Shown here in pieces: positions 42,754 to 50,658 of a DNA stretch of 64,000 bases; within the stretch, counting starts at the first letter, position 1, and each line of letters begins with the position of its first letter. Source of the stretch: Winogradskyella sp. (GTDB taxonomy: Bacteria; Bacteroidota; Bacteroidia; Flavobacteriales; Flavobacteriaceae); the NCBI RefSeq assembly GCF_028289625.1, contig NZ_JANQOM010000050.1, positions 1 to 64,000 of the forward strand. The letters run 5' to 3'. Made by a program: the position numbers and the translations under genes. The notes under the pieces are model-generated. The model had not been told where the DNA came from, did no database searches, and saw nothing but the letters and a program-made list of their open reading frames with translations.

Positions 42754-42780
42754 CAAATCTAATGTGAAGGTTTTTCACAA
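42754..42780 (-). promoter_or_regulatory. Regulated promoter B (28-codon ORF and, by read-through, kinase/regulator)
   Basis: On the minus strand TTG (42780-42778), 16 bp, TAGATTTG (42761-42754). The 14-bp block 42778-42791 (plus strand CAAAAAAGAAAATG) is identical to that at promoter A. Confidence 0.75.
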
Positions 42781-42797
42781 AAAAGAAAATGAGTAAG

Positions 42798-42818
42798 GTT
42801 AACCTAGCATTAACCTAG
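42798..42818 (-). promoter_or_regulatory. Operator B: GGTTAA direct repeats, 11-bp period
   Basis: The minus strand reads CTAGGTTAATG then CTAGGTTAACC: the nine bases CTAGGTTAA repeated at an 11-bp step. The 18-bp core (42815-42798) is identical to operator A, and its distance of 17 bp to the TTG is the same. The rest of the gap to hemB (42819-42964) shows nothing I can assign. Confidence 0.7.
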
Positions 42819-42964
42819 AGAGATATTGTATTAACTTAAGATAATCCTTCTGAATTAAATGATCAACTCACTTAATCAAAAGACTCAATGAGTAACCTCA
42901 CTCGCTTATGTTTGTGGAAGGTAATAGTAAGGTCTTGGTTAATTATTGAGAGTAATGAATTCTA

Positions 42965-43954
42965 TTATGATATTAATTTAACTACATCCTTAGCAAAATA
43001 ACTCGCTATGATATCAGCACCAGCACGTTTAATAGAGGTAATTTGTTCTAGCATCACCGAGTCGTGATCTAACCAACCTTTTTCAGCGGCAGCCTTGAGC
43101 ATGGCATACTCACCAGAGACTTGATAGACAGCAATTGGAATTTCAAAACTGTTTCTTATATCGCGTACAATATCCAAATAACTCAAGCCTGGTTTTACCA
43201 TAACAATATCTGCGCCTTCATTGATATCCATTTCAGTTTCCCGTATGGCTTCATCCCTATTAGCAAAATCCATTTGATAGGTTTTTTTGTCTTTTGGCAC
43301 ATTAATCATATCTACAGGCGCAGAGTCTAACGCATCTCGAAATGGCCCATAAAAAGCAGATGCATATTTGGCGGAGTAGCTCATAATCCCAACATCCAAA
43401 AAATTAGATTGGTCTAAGCCTTCTCTAATGCCAAGAATTCTCCCATCCATCATATCACTAGGAGCAACAAAATCGACACCAGCTTCGGCATGGGAAATAC
43501 TCATTTCTGCTAACACTTCTACCGTGGCATCATTGATGATTTTTCCGTTCTCAATAATCCCATCGTGTCCATATGACGAAAAAGGGTCAAGAGCCACATC
43601 AGTCATCACCAACATGTCCGGACAAATGTCTTTAACGGTTTTTATGGCACGTTGCATTAGACCGTTAGGGTTTAAAGCTTCATTACCTTTATTATCTTTT
43701 AAAGCATCATCAACCTTTACGAAAAGCAACACCGATTTTAAACCAAGATTCCAAAGTGTTTTCACTTCGTCCCTAAGTAAATCCAGACTGTAGCGATAAT
43801 AGTTGGGCATAGATGCAATTTCTTCTTTTATGCCTTTGCCTTCAACTATAAACAGTGGGACCAAAAAGTCATTAGGTGTAATAATCGTTTCTCTTACCAG
43901 ACCTCTAATCGCTGCATTGGTTCTAAGCCTTCTATTTCTTCTAATTGGGAACAT
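42965..43954 (-). CDS. hemB: Delta-aminolevulinic acid dehydratase (porphobilinogen synthase)
   Basis: 329 residues. Schiff-base lysines are K196 (SYSAKYASAFYGPFRDA) and K254 (MVKPGLSYLDIV). The metal-binding loop reads DVALDPFSSYGHDG (D119, D123, D131), so the active-site Zn cysteines of animal enzymes are absent and the enzyme is probably Mg-dependent. It condenses two 5-aminolevulinate molecules to porphobilinogen, the second common step of heme synthesis. It lies apart from the other hem genes, alone on the minus strand, divergent from the helicase. Confidence 0.95.
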   Translation of the reverse strand: MFPIRRNRRLRTNAAIRGLVRETIITPNDFLVPLFIVEGKGIKEEIASMPNYYRYSLDLLRDEVKTLWNLGLKSVLLFVKVDDALKDNKGNEALNPNGLMQRAIKTVKDICPDMLVMTDVALDPFSSYGHDGIIENGKIINDATVEVLAEMSISHAEAGVDFVAPSDMMDGRILGIREGLDQSNFLDVGIMSYSAKYASAFYGPFRDALDSAPVDMINVPKDKKTYQMDFANRDEAIRETEMDINEGADIVMVKPGLSYLDIVRDIRNSFEIPIAVYQVSGEYAMLKAAAEKGWLDHDSVMLEQITSIKRAGADIIASYFAKDVVKLIS

Positions 43955-44001
43955 GTTTTAAATCTTAAAATGATGTTGATAATGCTTATTTTTAACAAAT
44001 A

Positions 44002-44009
44002 CAAAGTTA
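44002..44009 (-). promoter_or_regulatory. Candidate hemB -7 box
   Basis: The minus strand reads TAACTTTG (TAnnTTTG), about 47 bp upstream of the hemB ATG. The nearest TTG is 25 bp further upstream, longer than usual. Confidence 0.45.
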
Positions 44010-44030
44010 ACCATTAATAACCATTAGATA

Positions 44031-46667
44031 TTGTCAAATCTCTTTAATGCTTTAAAATTTCAATTTCCTTGGCGTAATTACCAAGAGAAACTTTTAAAAA
44101 ATTTTGAAACGCATATTGCAGATAATCATTTTCATGTTATCGCCCCACCAGGTTCAGGAAAAACAATTTTAGGAATAGAAATTTTAAAACGCATTGACAA
44201 AAAAACTTTGGTGTTAGCCCCAACCCTTACCATAAGAGACCAATGGCAAGATAGGCTGCAAACGTTTTTTACTGATGATACACCATTTGAAAGGATATCT
44301 TTAGACATAAAACAACCTAGTACGGTAACATTTTCTACGTATCAGTCCCTTCATTCATTTTATAAATCTTTTGAAAATGAAGATGAGTTTCTAGACTTTT
44401 TTAAGAACCATAATATCGAGACACTTGTTCTAGACGAAGCGCATCATCTAAAAAATACTTGGTGGACTTGTTTAATAGCATTAAAAAAGAGCCATCCTTA
44501 TTTTATAGTAGCTCTTACGGCTACACCCCCTTATGATAGTAGTAGATTGGAGGTGAGTAAGTACTTTACACTTTGCGGTGAGGTTGATGATGAAATTTCT
44601 GTGCCGGATTTAATTAGGGAGAAGGACTTAAGTCCGCATCAAGATTTTGTGTACTTCTCAAAACCTTATGATTCTGAACTCAACTTTATTTCAAACTATA
44701 GAGATAATATCGCGCAGTTTAAGGCCCGGATTTTGGATAATGAACAATTTATTCAACTATTAGAGCAGCATCGATTATATAAAGACCCTTTAGGACATAC
44801 AGATATATTATATTCTAATACAGCTTTCTTTTCATCGATTTTAATCACACTAAATGCTATTGGAGTAAAAATCGATAGTGTTAGATTAGAGCTTTTAGGA
44901 ATTCGTAGATCTGATCATATTCAATTTCCTAAGTTGAATAATGAATGGTTAGAAATTCTATTGCAAAACTTATTGGTTACCGATCGGGAAAACTTGCAAC
45001 AGCATGAAGATTACCTTTCAGAAATAGAAAAAGACCTAAGGAAACTTCATGTTTTCGAAAAAAATAAGGTCAATCTATCTGGTAACGAAACACTTTATAA
45101 GTCTTTAGCATTTAGCCCGAGTAAATTAGAGAGTATCGTAAATATTGTAAATGCCGAACGTTTAGCGCTTAGTGAAGATCTCAGTTGTGTGGTTTTAACC
45201 GACTATGTGAGAAAAGAATTTTTAAACATACCCAATGAGGACACTGAGTTTATAGATAAAATCGGAGTATTGCCCATATTTCATTATATCAGAACCAGTA
45301 CTCCCAATAATAAAGATTTGGCAGTTCTTACTGGAACTGTCGTAATTATTCATCATTCGATTATTCATGCAGTTAATGCATATAGTGAAGGTGACTCCTA
45401 CATATTTGTACCTCTGAAAAGCGATAACGATTTTGTGTTGATTAATGCTTCTAACCGATCTAATAAGGCGATTGTAGGAATTATCACTAGGCTTTTTGAA
45501 GAAGGTATAATAAAAGTGCTGATTGGCACAAAGGCTTTATTGGGAGAAGGTTGGGATGCTCCTTCTATAAACAGCCTTATTTTAGCATCGTTTGTTGGCT
45601 CTTTTGTGTCCTCTAATCAAATGCGAGGACGTGCCATTAGAACAGATGCCAATAAACCTAAAAAGACCAGTAATATTTGGCATTTGGCATGTATTGACCC
45701 AACAGATGAGTACGGAGGAAGAGAAATTGAATTGTTAAAACGTAGATTCGAAGCTTTTGTTGGGATAACAAATACCAGCCTTTCATTTATTACAGATGGT
45801 TATGAACGCTTAGGAATTCCACAGAAAATTAATAGTAGTGATGTTGAGTATTTAAATGCACAGACTATTGAAAGTGCAAGTAAAAGGGCTGTAATCGCAA
45901 CAAAATGGAAAAACTCCATTGGGAGCGGAAGTAAATTAACACGACAATTAAAACTTGAAGATTATAAGGTGCCAGAGTTTAAAACTCAAAGAAATATATA
46001 TTTTGCCAAGGCTTCAAAATTAGTTTTAATGGAAATTGGACTCATCTTTTTTACCTTTTTTTTCGGAACCATTGCAGCAGCTTTAAGCATATCATTGAAC
46101 AAGGATTTACTTTCTGTTATAAGATTCATTGGTCTAATTATGATTGCAATTTTTGGTTATCGATTATATAAAACAACGGTTTACTATTTGCGACATGGTT
46201 TTTTACATAAAAAAATCAAACAAATGGGCTTAGTGATTTTAGAGACTATGAATGATATGCAGATATTAAACACAAGAAGAAGTTTGATTACTGTGCACTC
46301 GGAAGAAATCTATAATGGGGTTGTAACCTGTAATTTAAAAGGAGCAAGTAATTATGAAGAGGGCTTCTTTCTAAAAACACTTACCGAACTTTTAGAGCCT
46401 ATAGACTCTCCACGATATATCATTATTTGCACCAATTTCTTAAAAAAAGGATTTAATATTGAGAATTTTTACCCCGTTCCTGAGGCTTTTGGAAAAAATA
46501 AAAAAGACGCTCAGATGTTTTATAAGTATTGGTTACGATTTATGGGAATGAGTAAATTAGTATTTACACGTCAACCTGAGGGCAGACGAATTTTGCTAAA
46601 GGCAAGATTATTTCACCATACGAATGAATTAAAAAGTAATGTCGATGATGTTACTGTGTGGAAATAG
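44031..46667 (+). CDS. SF2 DEAH-box helicase with C-terminal membrane segments
   Basis: 878 residues from TTG 44031 (MSNLFNAL); an in-frame stop at 44025 excludes anything earlier and no ATG lies nearby. Walker A is APPGSGKT (~38-45), Walker B DEAH at 135-138, motif III-like ALTATPP, motif VI QMRGRAIR, so the helicase core is complete and of the ResIII type. At ~665-686 and ~700-718 are two strongly hydrophobic stretches (IGLIFFTFFFGTIAAAL; VIRFIGLIMIAIFGYRLY) followed by ~150 more residues. A membrane-attached SF2 helicase is unusual. It has no partner genes beside it. A nucleic-acid-processing or defence role is possible; function unknown. Confidence 0.85.
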   Translation: MSNLFNALKFQFPWRNYQEKLLKNFETHIADNHFHVIAPPGSGKTILGIEILKRIDKKTLVLAPTLTIRDQWQDRLQTFFTDDTPFERISLDIKQPSTVTFSTYQSLHSFYKSFENEDEFLDFFKNHNIETLVLDEAHHLKNTWWTCLIALKKSHPYFIVALTATPPYDSSRLEVSKYFTLCGEVDDEISVPDLIREKDLSPHQDFVYFSKPYDSELNFISNYRDNIAQFKARILDNEQFIQLLEQHRLYKDPLGHTDILYSNTAFFSSILITLNAIGVKIDSVRLELLGIRRSDHIQFPKLNNEWLEILLQNLLVTDRENLQQHEDYLSEIEKDLRKLHVFEKNKVNLSGNETLYKSLAFSPSKLESIVNIVNAERLALSEDLSCVVLTDYVRKEFLNIPNEDTEFIDKIGVLPIFHYIRTSTPNNKDLAVLTGTVVIIHHSIIHAVNAYSEGDSYIFVPLKSDNDFVLINASNRSNKAIVGIITRLFEEGIIKVLIGTKALLGEGWDAPSINSLILASFVGSFVSSNQMRGRAIRTDANKPKKTSNIWHLACIDPTDEYGGREIELLKRRFEAFVGITNTSLSFITDGYERLGIPQKINSSDVEYLNAQTIESASKRAVIATKWKNSIGSGSKLTRQLKLEDYKVPEFKTQRNIYFAKASKLVLMEIGLIFFTFFFGTIAAALSISLNKDLLSVIRFIGLIMIAIFGYRLYKTTVYYLRHGFLHKKIKQMGLVILETMNDMQILNTRRSLITVHSEEIYNGVVTCNLKGASNYEEGFFLKTLTELLEPIDSPRYIIICTNFLKKGFNIENFYPVPEAFGKNKKDAQMFYKYWLRFMGMSKLVFTRQPEGRRILLKARLFHHTNELKSNVDDVTVWK

Positions 46668-46706
46668 TTTTATCCAAAAAAACCATAGAACTATAAAATG
46701 TATAAC

Positions 46707-47138
46707 TTATCTGTAACCTATTTCATCAGATAAGTGAACTTTGCTTTTTGCAAAATGCCCAGTACCAAATGCAATTTCTTTTCCATCTTCATTCAATAAG
46801 CTACTCTCAGCAATAAATAAGTTTTTTGATTTGAACTTCAGTTTACCAACAGCTGTGATTAATCCTTCGCTTACAGGACGAATAATATTGATGCTAAAAT
46901 TTGTCGTTAACACGAAGACGTCTTCTACTATGGAATTGACCGCAAAAAAAGAAGCATCATCTAGAAGTTTAAAATAAACAGAGCCATGAATAGCGCCTAA
47001 AGCATGAAAGTACTTTGGTTCTACAATTAACTGTATTGTTGCTTTTTCTTCTTCAATTTTAATTGTAGTTGATTGGTAAATTTCTTGATTGAAATTTGCA
47101 TTCAAATACATTCTTTCTAGTTTTTTGTAGTGTTCCAT
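46707..47138 (-). CDS. Hotdog-fold thioesterase, PaaI-like
   Basis: 143 residues from ATG 47138 (MEHYKKLERMY). An upstream start would overlap hemF, while this one leaves eight bases. The motif HALGAIHGSVYFKLLDDASFFA carries the H-G-x6-D pattern of PaaI-type thioesterases. The acyl substrate is unknown. It is the last gene of the hemE-to-hemF minus-strand run and converges on the helicase. Confidence 0.82.
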   Translation of the reverse strand: MEHYKKLERMYLNANFNQEIYQSTTIKIEEEKATIQLIVEPKYFHALGAIHGSVYFKLLDDASFFAVNSIVEDVFVLTTNFSINIIRPVSEGLITAVGKLKFKSKNLFIAESSLLNEDGKEIAFGTGHFAKSKVHLSDEIGYR

Positions 47139-47146
47139 TACAACAT

Positions 47147-48052
47147 TTATAATACCCAATCTTTAGGGTTTTTTAATACGTTCAGTAAGCGCTCTTCCTC
47201 ACTTCCTTTTTTGGGATTATGGTCATAAACCCACTGCACATGTGGGGGCAAGCTCATTAAAATACTCTCTATACGACCATTGGTTTTTAACCCAAATAAA
47301 GTGCCTTTATCGTGGACTAAATTAAACTCTACATAGCGTCCACGACGAATCTCTTGCCAGTCGCGCTGTTCCTTTGAGTAAGTCAAATCTTTTCGTTTTT
47401 CAACAATGGGTACATAAGCGTCTAAAAAACTATCACCAACTTCAGTTACAAAATCGTACCAGTTTTGCATGCTCATAGCTTCGGTTTTTTTGCAATAATC
47501 AAAGAATAAACCTCCAATACCTCGTGCTTCACTTCTGTGAGAATTATAGAAGTACTCATCGCATCTGGTTTTGTACTTTGGGTAAAATTCAGGATTGTGC
47601 TTATCACAAGCTGTTTTGCAAACGGTATGGAAATGCTGGGCATCTTCTTCGAACAAATAATAAGGGGTCAAATCTTGTCCACCACCAAACCATTGATCCA
47701 CAATTTTACCATTTTTATCATACATTTCAAAATAACGCCAGTTGGCATGTACAGTTGGTACCATAGGGCTTTTAGGGTGCAATACTAGACTTAGTCCACA
47801 GGCAAAGAAATCGGCATCTTTTACTCCAAAGTAATTTTGCATACTTTCAGGGAGTTCTCCATGAACACCAGAAATATTGACTCCTCCCTTTTCAAACACA
47901 TTACCGTTTTCAATAACCTGAGTTCTACCTCCACCACCTTCTGGTCGCTTCCAGAGGTCTTCTTTAAAGGCTGCTTTACCATCAATAGCCTCTAATTTAG
48001 ACGTGATGGTATCTTGAAGCTCATGTATGTAATTGAAAAATTTATCTTTCAA
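47147..48052 (-). CDS. hemF: Oxygen-dependent coproporphyrinogen III oxidase
   Basis: 301 residues. Conserved blocks of HemF are present: GGGGRTQVIENGNVFEKGGVN, WFGGGQDLTPYY, RGIGGLFFDY and LPPHVQWVYDHNP. It converts coproporphyrinogen III to protoporphyrinogen IX using O2. Length matches the family. It follows the GNAT gene by three bases. No O2-independent HemN was seen in this window. Confidence 0.95.
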   Translation of the reverse strand: MKDKFFNYIHELQDTITSKLEAIDGKAAFKEDLWKRPEGGGGRTQVIENGNVFEKGGVNISGVHGELPESMQNYFGVKDADFFACGLSLVLHPKSPMVPTVHANWRYFEMYDKNGKIVDQWFGGGQDLTPYYLFEEDAQHFHTVCKTACDKHNPEFYPKYKTRCDEYFYNSHRSEARGIGGLFFDYCKKTEAMSMQNWYDFVTEVGDSFLDAYVPIVEKRKDLTYSKEQRDWQEIRRGRYVEFNLVHDKGTLFGLKTNGRIESILMSLPPHVQWVYDHNPKKGSEEERLLNVLKNPKDWVL

Positions 48053-48055
48053 AAT

Positions 48056-48592
48056 TTAAGATTTATAAAGTTCATATAGTTCCATATTCAAAGAAAGTTC
48101 ACTTGGTGGTGTATAGGCCTTGTCTAATGTTTTCTGCCAGACAAAACCATTTTTTGTAGCCACTTTTATGCTTCCGATATTGTCTTTATTAACTATAATC
48201 TGAAGGATTTCTAAACCTAGATCGTTAAAAGCATAGGCAGATAAAGCTTTGATGGCGTCAGAGATGAGTCCTTTGCCTTTAAATGTATAACCTATACAAA
48301 AGGCAAATTCCCCTTGTTTTTTGTCCCAATCTAATTCCTTGATGTAAATCAGCCCTGCAAGTACTCTGGTTTCAGAATGCTTAAGTGTATATAGAAACTC
48401 TTCTTTCTTTTCATACTGTTTTACTTTCTTCTCAACAAATAGTTGTGATAATGTTGGAGTTAAGTTTTGTTCTAAGGTTTTAGGAAAATAGCACTTAAAA
48501 CGATCTTCGTTAGCAATCATGAGATTGCAAATCTTCCACGCATCACCTCCATGAATGGGGCTAATTTCAAAACCGTTAAACGCAGCAATCAT
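48056..48592 (-). CDS. GNAT-family N-acetyltransferase
   Basis: 178 residues. RimJ/RimL-type GNAT fold, with FAFCIGYTFKGKGLISDAIKAL as the acetyl-CoA-binding motif and FNDLGLEILQIIVNKDNIGSIKVATKNGF at the C-terminal half. It transfers an acetyl group to an unknown amine, possibly a ribosomal or other protein N-terminus. It follows the EI24 gene with no gap and precedes hemF by three bases, so it is co-transcribed with heme genes. Confidence 0.88.
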   Translation of the reverse strand: MIAAFNGFEISPIHGGDAWKICNLMIANEDRFKCYFPKTLEQNLTPTLSQLFVEKKVKQYEKKEEFLYTLKHSETRVLAGLIYIKELDWDKKQGEFAFCIGYTFKGKGLISDAIKALSAYAFNDLGLEILQIIVNKDNIGSIKVATKNGFVWQKTLDKAYTPPSELSLNMELYELYKS

Positions 48593-49375
48593 TTAGTTGA
48601 GTTCTATCTTATCAAAAGGTTCAAAACCGATTTCCTCATCATCGTCAAATAACAAATCAACGGCTATGACCGAAGCTGAGGTAACACTCAATGGTAATAC
48701 GAGGATTACTCCAACAACAGGAATTAACAACAACAGCAAAAACCCAATTCCATTACCTATAGCTAAACCGCGATGCTGTCGAATAAAGGCTACACTTTCT
48801 TTGTATTTAAAATGCCGCTCTAAGGTATAATCCATATTGGCAAAACCGGCATAATAAGCTTGTACTAAAAACAATAGTGCCGTAGAAAAAATATTGACTA
48901 CAGGTATAAATTTTAACAATAGGATTGGAATAGTGTAAAGCAGTTCTCTAAACAAGTTTCTTAAGCCTATTCTTATACCACGAATAAGTTGTTTGGAAAA
49001 ATTAGTTTTCACGTAATTTTTAGCAGGTTTCCCCGTAAAATAGGCTTCAATTTTTTCGGAAACAGGACTCATAAAAGGTGATGATAACGCCATGATGATA
49101 TGCTTGTACATAATGAGTCCAATGGCGAAAATGATAATGCCCGAAATAAACGTAGAAATCGCTGTAAAGGTGGCTTTGCCAAATTCCCAAACCCAAATAC
49201 CGGCTATCCATTCGCCAAGATTATCAGATAAACCATAAGCTGATACAAAAATGAGTAGAAAAACAACCAAGCTTATTATAATTGGGATAACGAAGTACTT
49301 CCATAATTTCAGTTTTGAAATTAAGCCATAAGCACCTGAATACATTTGAAGTCCTCTAAATATATTACGAATCAT
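48593..49375 (-). CDS. EI24-domain (CysZ-like) membrane protein
   Basis: 260 residues with about five or six hydrophobic segments (~28-50, 70-105, 150-180, 210-235). The EI24/CysZ family pattern includes ALSSPFMSPVSEKIEAYFTGK. CysZ imports sulfate in E. coli, but the wider family is not characterised. Its stop adjoins the GNAT start. It sits between hemE and hemF on the minus strand. Confidence 0.82.
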   Translation of the reverse strand: MIRNIFRGLQMYSGAYGLISKLKLWKYFVIPIIISLVVFLLIFVSAYGLSDNLGEWIAGIWVWEFGKATFTAISTFISGIIIFAIGLIMYKHIIMALSSPFMSPVSEKIEAYFTGKPAKNYVKTNFSKQLIRGIRIGLRNLFRELLYTIPILLLKFIPVVNIFSTALLFLVQAYYAGFANMDYTLERHFKYKESVAFIRQHRGLAIGNGIGFLLLLLIPVVGVILVLPLSVTSASVIAVDLLFDDDEEIGFEPFDKIELN

Positions 49376-49458
49376 TATTCAATTTTTTGATTAATTGACA
49401 TTCACTCTTAAACAAGACGTTTTAAACACTTTACTGTTACGAAAAAAGCTCTATACAA

Positions 49459-50520
49459 TTAAGCTTCATATTCCTTAACAGCATCAATAAATGCTTTTGC
49501 ATTATCTAATGGAATATTAGGTAGAATACCGTGACCTAAATTTACGATGTATTTATCTTTTCCAAAAGCATCAATCATCTCATGCACCATTTTTTTAATT
49601 TCCGAAGGAGGTGAGAACAATCGCGAGGGGTCAAAATTACCTTGTAAGGTAATATTCCCGCCAGTTAAATATCGTGCGTTACGTGGTGAGCAGGTCCAAT
49701 CAATTCCTAAAGCTGAGGCATTAGATTTTGCCATTTCACCTAGAGCAAACCAACAGCCTTTTCCAAAAGCAATCATTGGCGCATCATCTTTTAAGGCCTC
49801 GATAATTTGATTAATGTATTGCCATGAAAATTCTTGATAATCCGTAGGTGATAGCATCCCTCCCCAAGAGTCAAATATTTGCACGGCATTACAACCAGCT
49901 TCTACTTTTGCCTTAAGATAGGCTATGGTCGTATCTGTAATCTTTTGTAAGAGTTGATGGGCCGCAACCGGATTGATAAAACAAAATTCTTTGGCTTTAT
50001 CAAAGTTTTTACTGCCTTGACCTTGTACACAATAGCACAAAATAGTCCAAGGTGACCCAGCAAAACCAATCAAAGGAATCTCATTATTAAGTAGTTCCTT
50101 TGTCGCTTTTATGGCTTGCATTACATAGTCTAGTTCAATGTTAACATCTGGGACAACAACATTATCCACATCCTTTTGCGAGCGTACTGGATTTGGCAAA
50201 TAAGGCCCAAAGTTGGGTTTCATTTCTACCTCAATATTCATGGCTTGAGGAATCACTAAAATGTCAGAAAATAGAATGGCTGCATCCATTTCGTAGCGTC
50301 GTATCGGTTGTACGGTAATTTCACTAGCCAATTCTGGAGTACGACAACGTGTAAAGAAGTCGTATTTGGCCTTTATTTCCATAAATTCCGGTAAATAACG
50401 ACCGGCTTGGCGCATCATCCATACTGGAGGACGTTCTACCGTTTCTCCTTTTAAGGCTCTTAAGTATAAATCGTTGCGAATACCTGCGGAAGCAGGTATC
50501 TCTTTTTCTTTGTTTTCCAT
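49459..50520 (-). CDS. hemE: Uroporphyrinogen decarboxylase
   Basis: 353 residues from ATG 50520. HemE blocks are clear: [50 protein letters not shown] and [10 protein letters not shown]. It removes four carboxylates from uroporphyrinogen III to give coproporphyrinogen III. The typical flavobacterial HemE starts close to the N-D-L-Y-L-R-A-L segment; here residues 7-17 ([11 protein letters not shown]) are encoded by a palindromic repeat (50477-50500), an odd N-terminal extension. The frame also runs on through another repeat to a TTG at 50583, which I rejected. Confidence 0.93.
   Translation of the reverse strand: MENKEKEIPASAGIRNDLYLRALKGETVERPPVWMMRQAGRYLPEFMEIKAKYDFFTRCRTPELASEITVQPIRRYEMDAAILFSDILVIPQAMNIEVEMKPNFGPYLPNPVRSQKDVDNVVVPDVNIELDYVMQAIKATKELLNNEIPLIGFAGSPWTILCYCVQGQGSKNFDKAKEFCFINPVAAHQLLQKITDTTIAYLKAKVEAGCNAVQIFDSWGGMLSPTDYQEFSWQYINQIIEALKDDAPMIAFGKGCWFALGEMAKSNASALGIDWTCSPRNARYLTGGNITLQGNFDPSRLFSPPSEIKKMVHEMIDAFGKDKYIVNLGHGILPNIPLDNAKAFIDAVKEYEA
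50477..50500. repeat. Palindromic repeat inside the hemE N-terminus
   Basis: ATACCTGC (50480-50487) and GCAGGTAT (50492-50499) form an 8-bp stem with a GGAA loop; flanking TTGCGA matches the ends of the intergenic repeats. It encodes HemE residues E7 to R15 and resembles the hairpin at 10488-10507. Confidence 0.65.
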
Positions 50521-50526
50521 ATTTAT

Positions 50527-50550
50527 GTCATTCCTGCTAAGGCAGGAATC
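50527..50550. repeat. Dispersed palindromic repeat between hemE and hemCD (first unit)
   Basis: Reads GTCATTCCTGCTAAGGCAGG then AATC: a hairpin with ATTCCTGC and GCAGGAAT arms, almost the same as the unit at 10484-10507 (TAA for AAA in the loop). Confidence 0.75.
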
Positions 50551-50568
50551 TTTTATTATAATTTTTCT

Positions 50569-50654
50569 GTCATTGCGAATCAAGCTTTAGCTTGATGGGG
50601 CAATCCGTTTATTTATGAAATGAGATTACTACATCACTTTCGTTCCTCGTAATG
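50569..50654. repeat. Dispersed repeat between hemE and hemCD (second unit)
   Basis: Begins GTCATTGCGAATC with the internal hairpin ATCAAGCT / AGCTTGAT (50579-50596), then GGGGCAATCC, and ends CGTTCCTCGTAATGA. These are the recognisable parts of a composite flavobacterial repeat; the end has drifted. Together the two units fill the 138 bp between hemE and hemCD. Confidence 0.65.
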
Positions 50655-50658
50655 AAAA

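Noticed and set aside
46668-46706. Terminator between the helicase and thioesterase
   Set aside because: Only a 6-bp ATAGTT/AACTAT stem is present with no T-run; too weak to call.
50521-50583. Longer hemE starting at TTG 50583
   Set aside because: These codons are the translation of dispersed repeats; ATG 50520 gives a near-standard HemE length.
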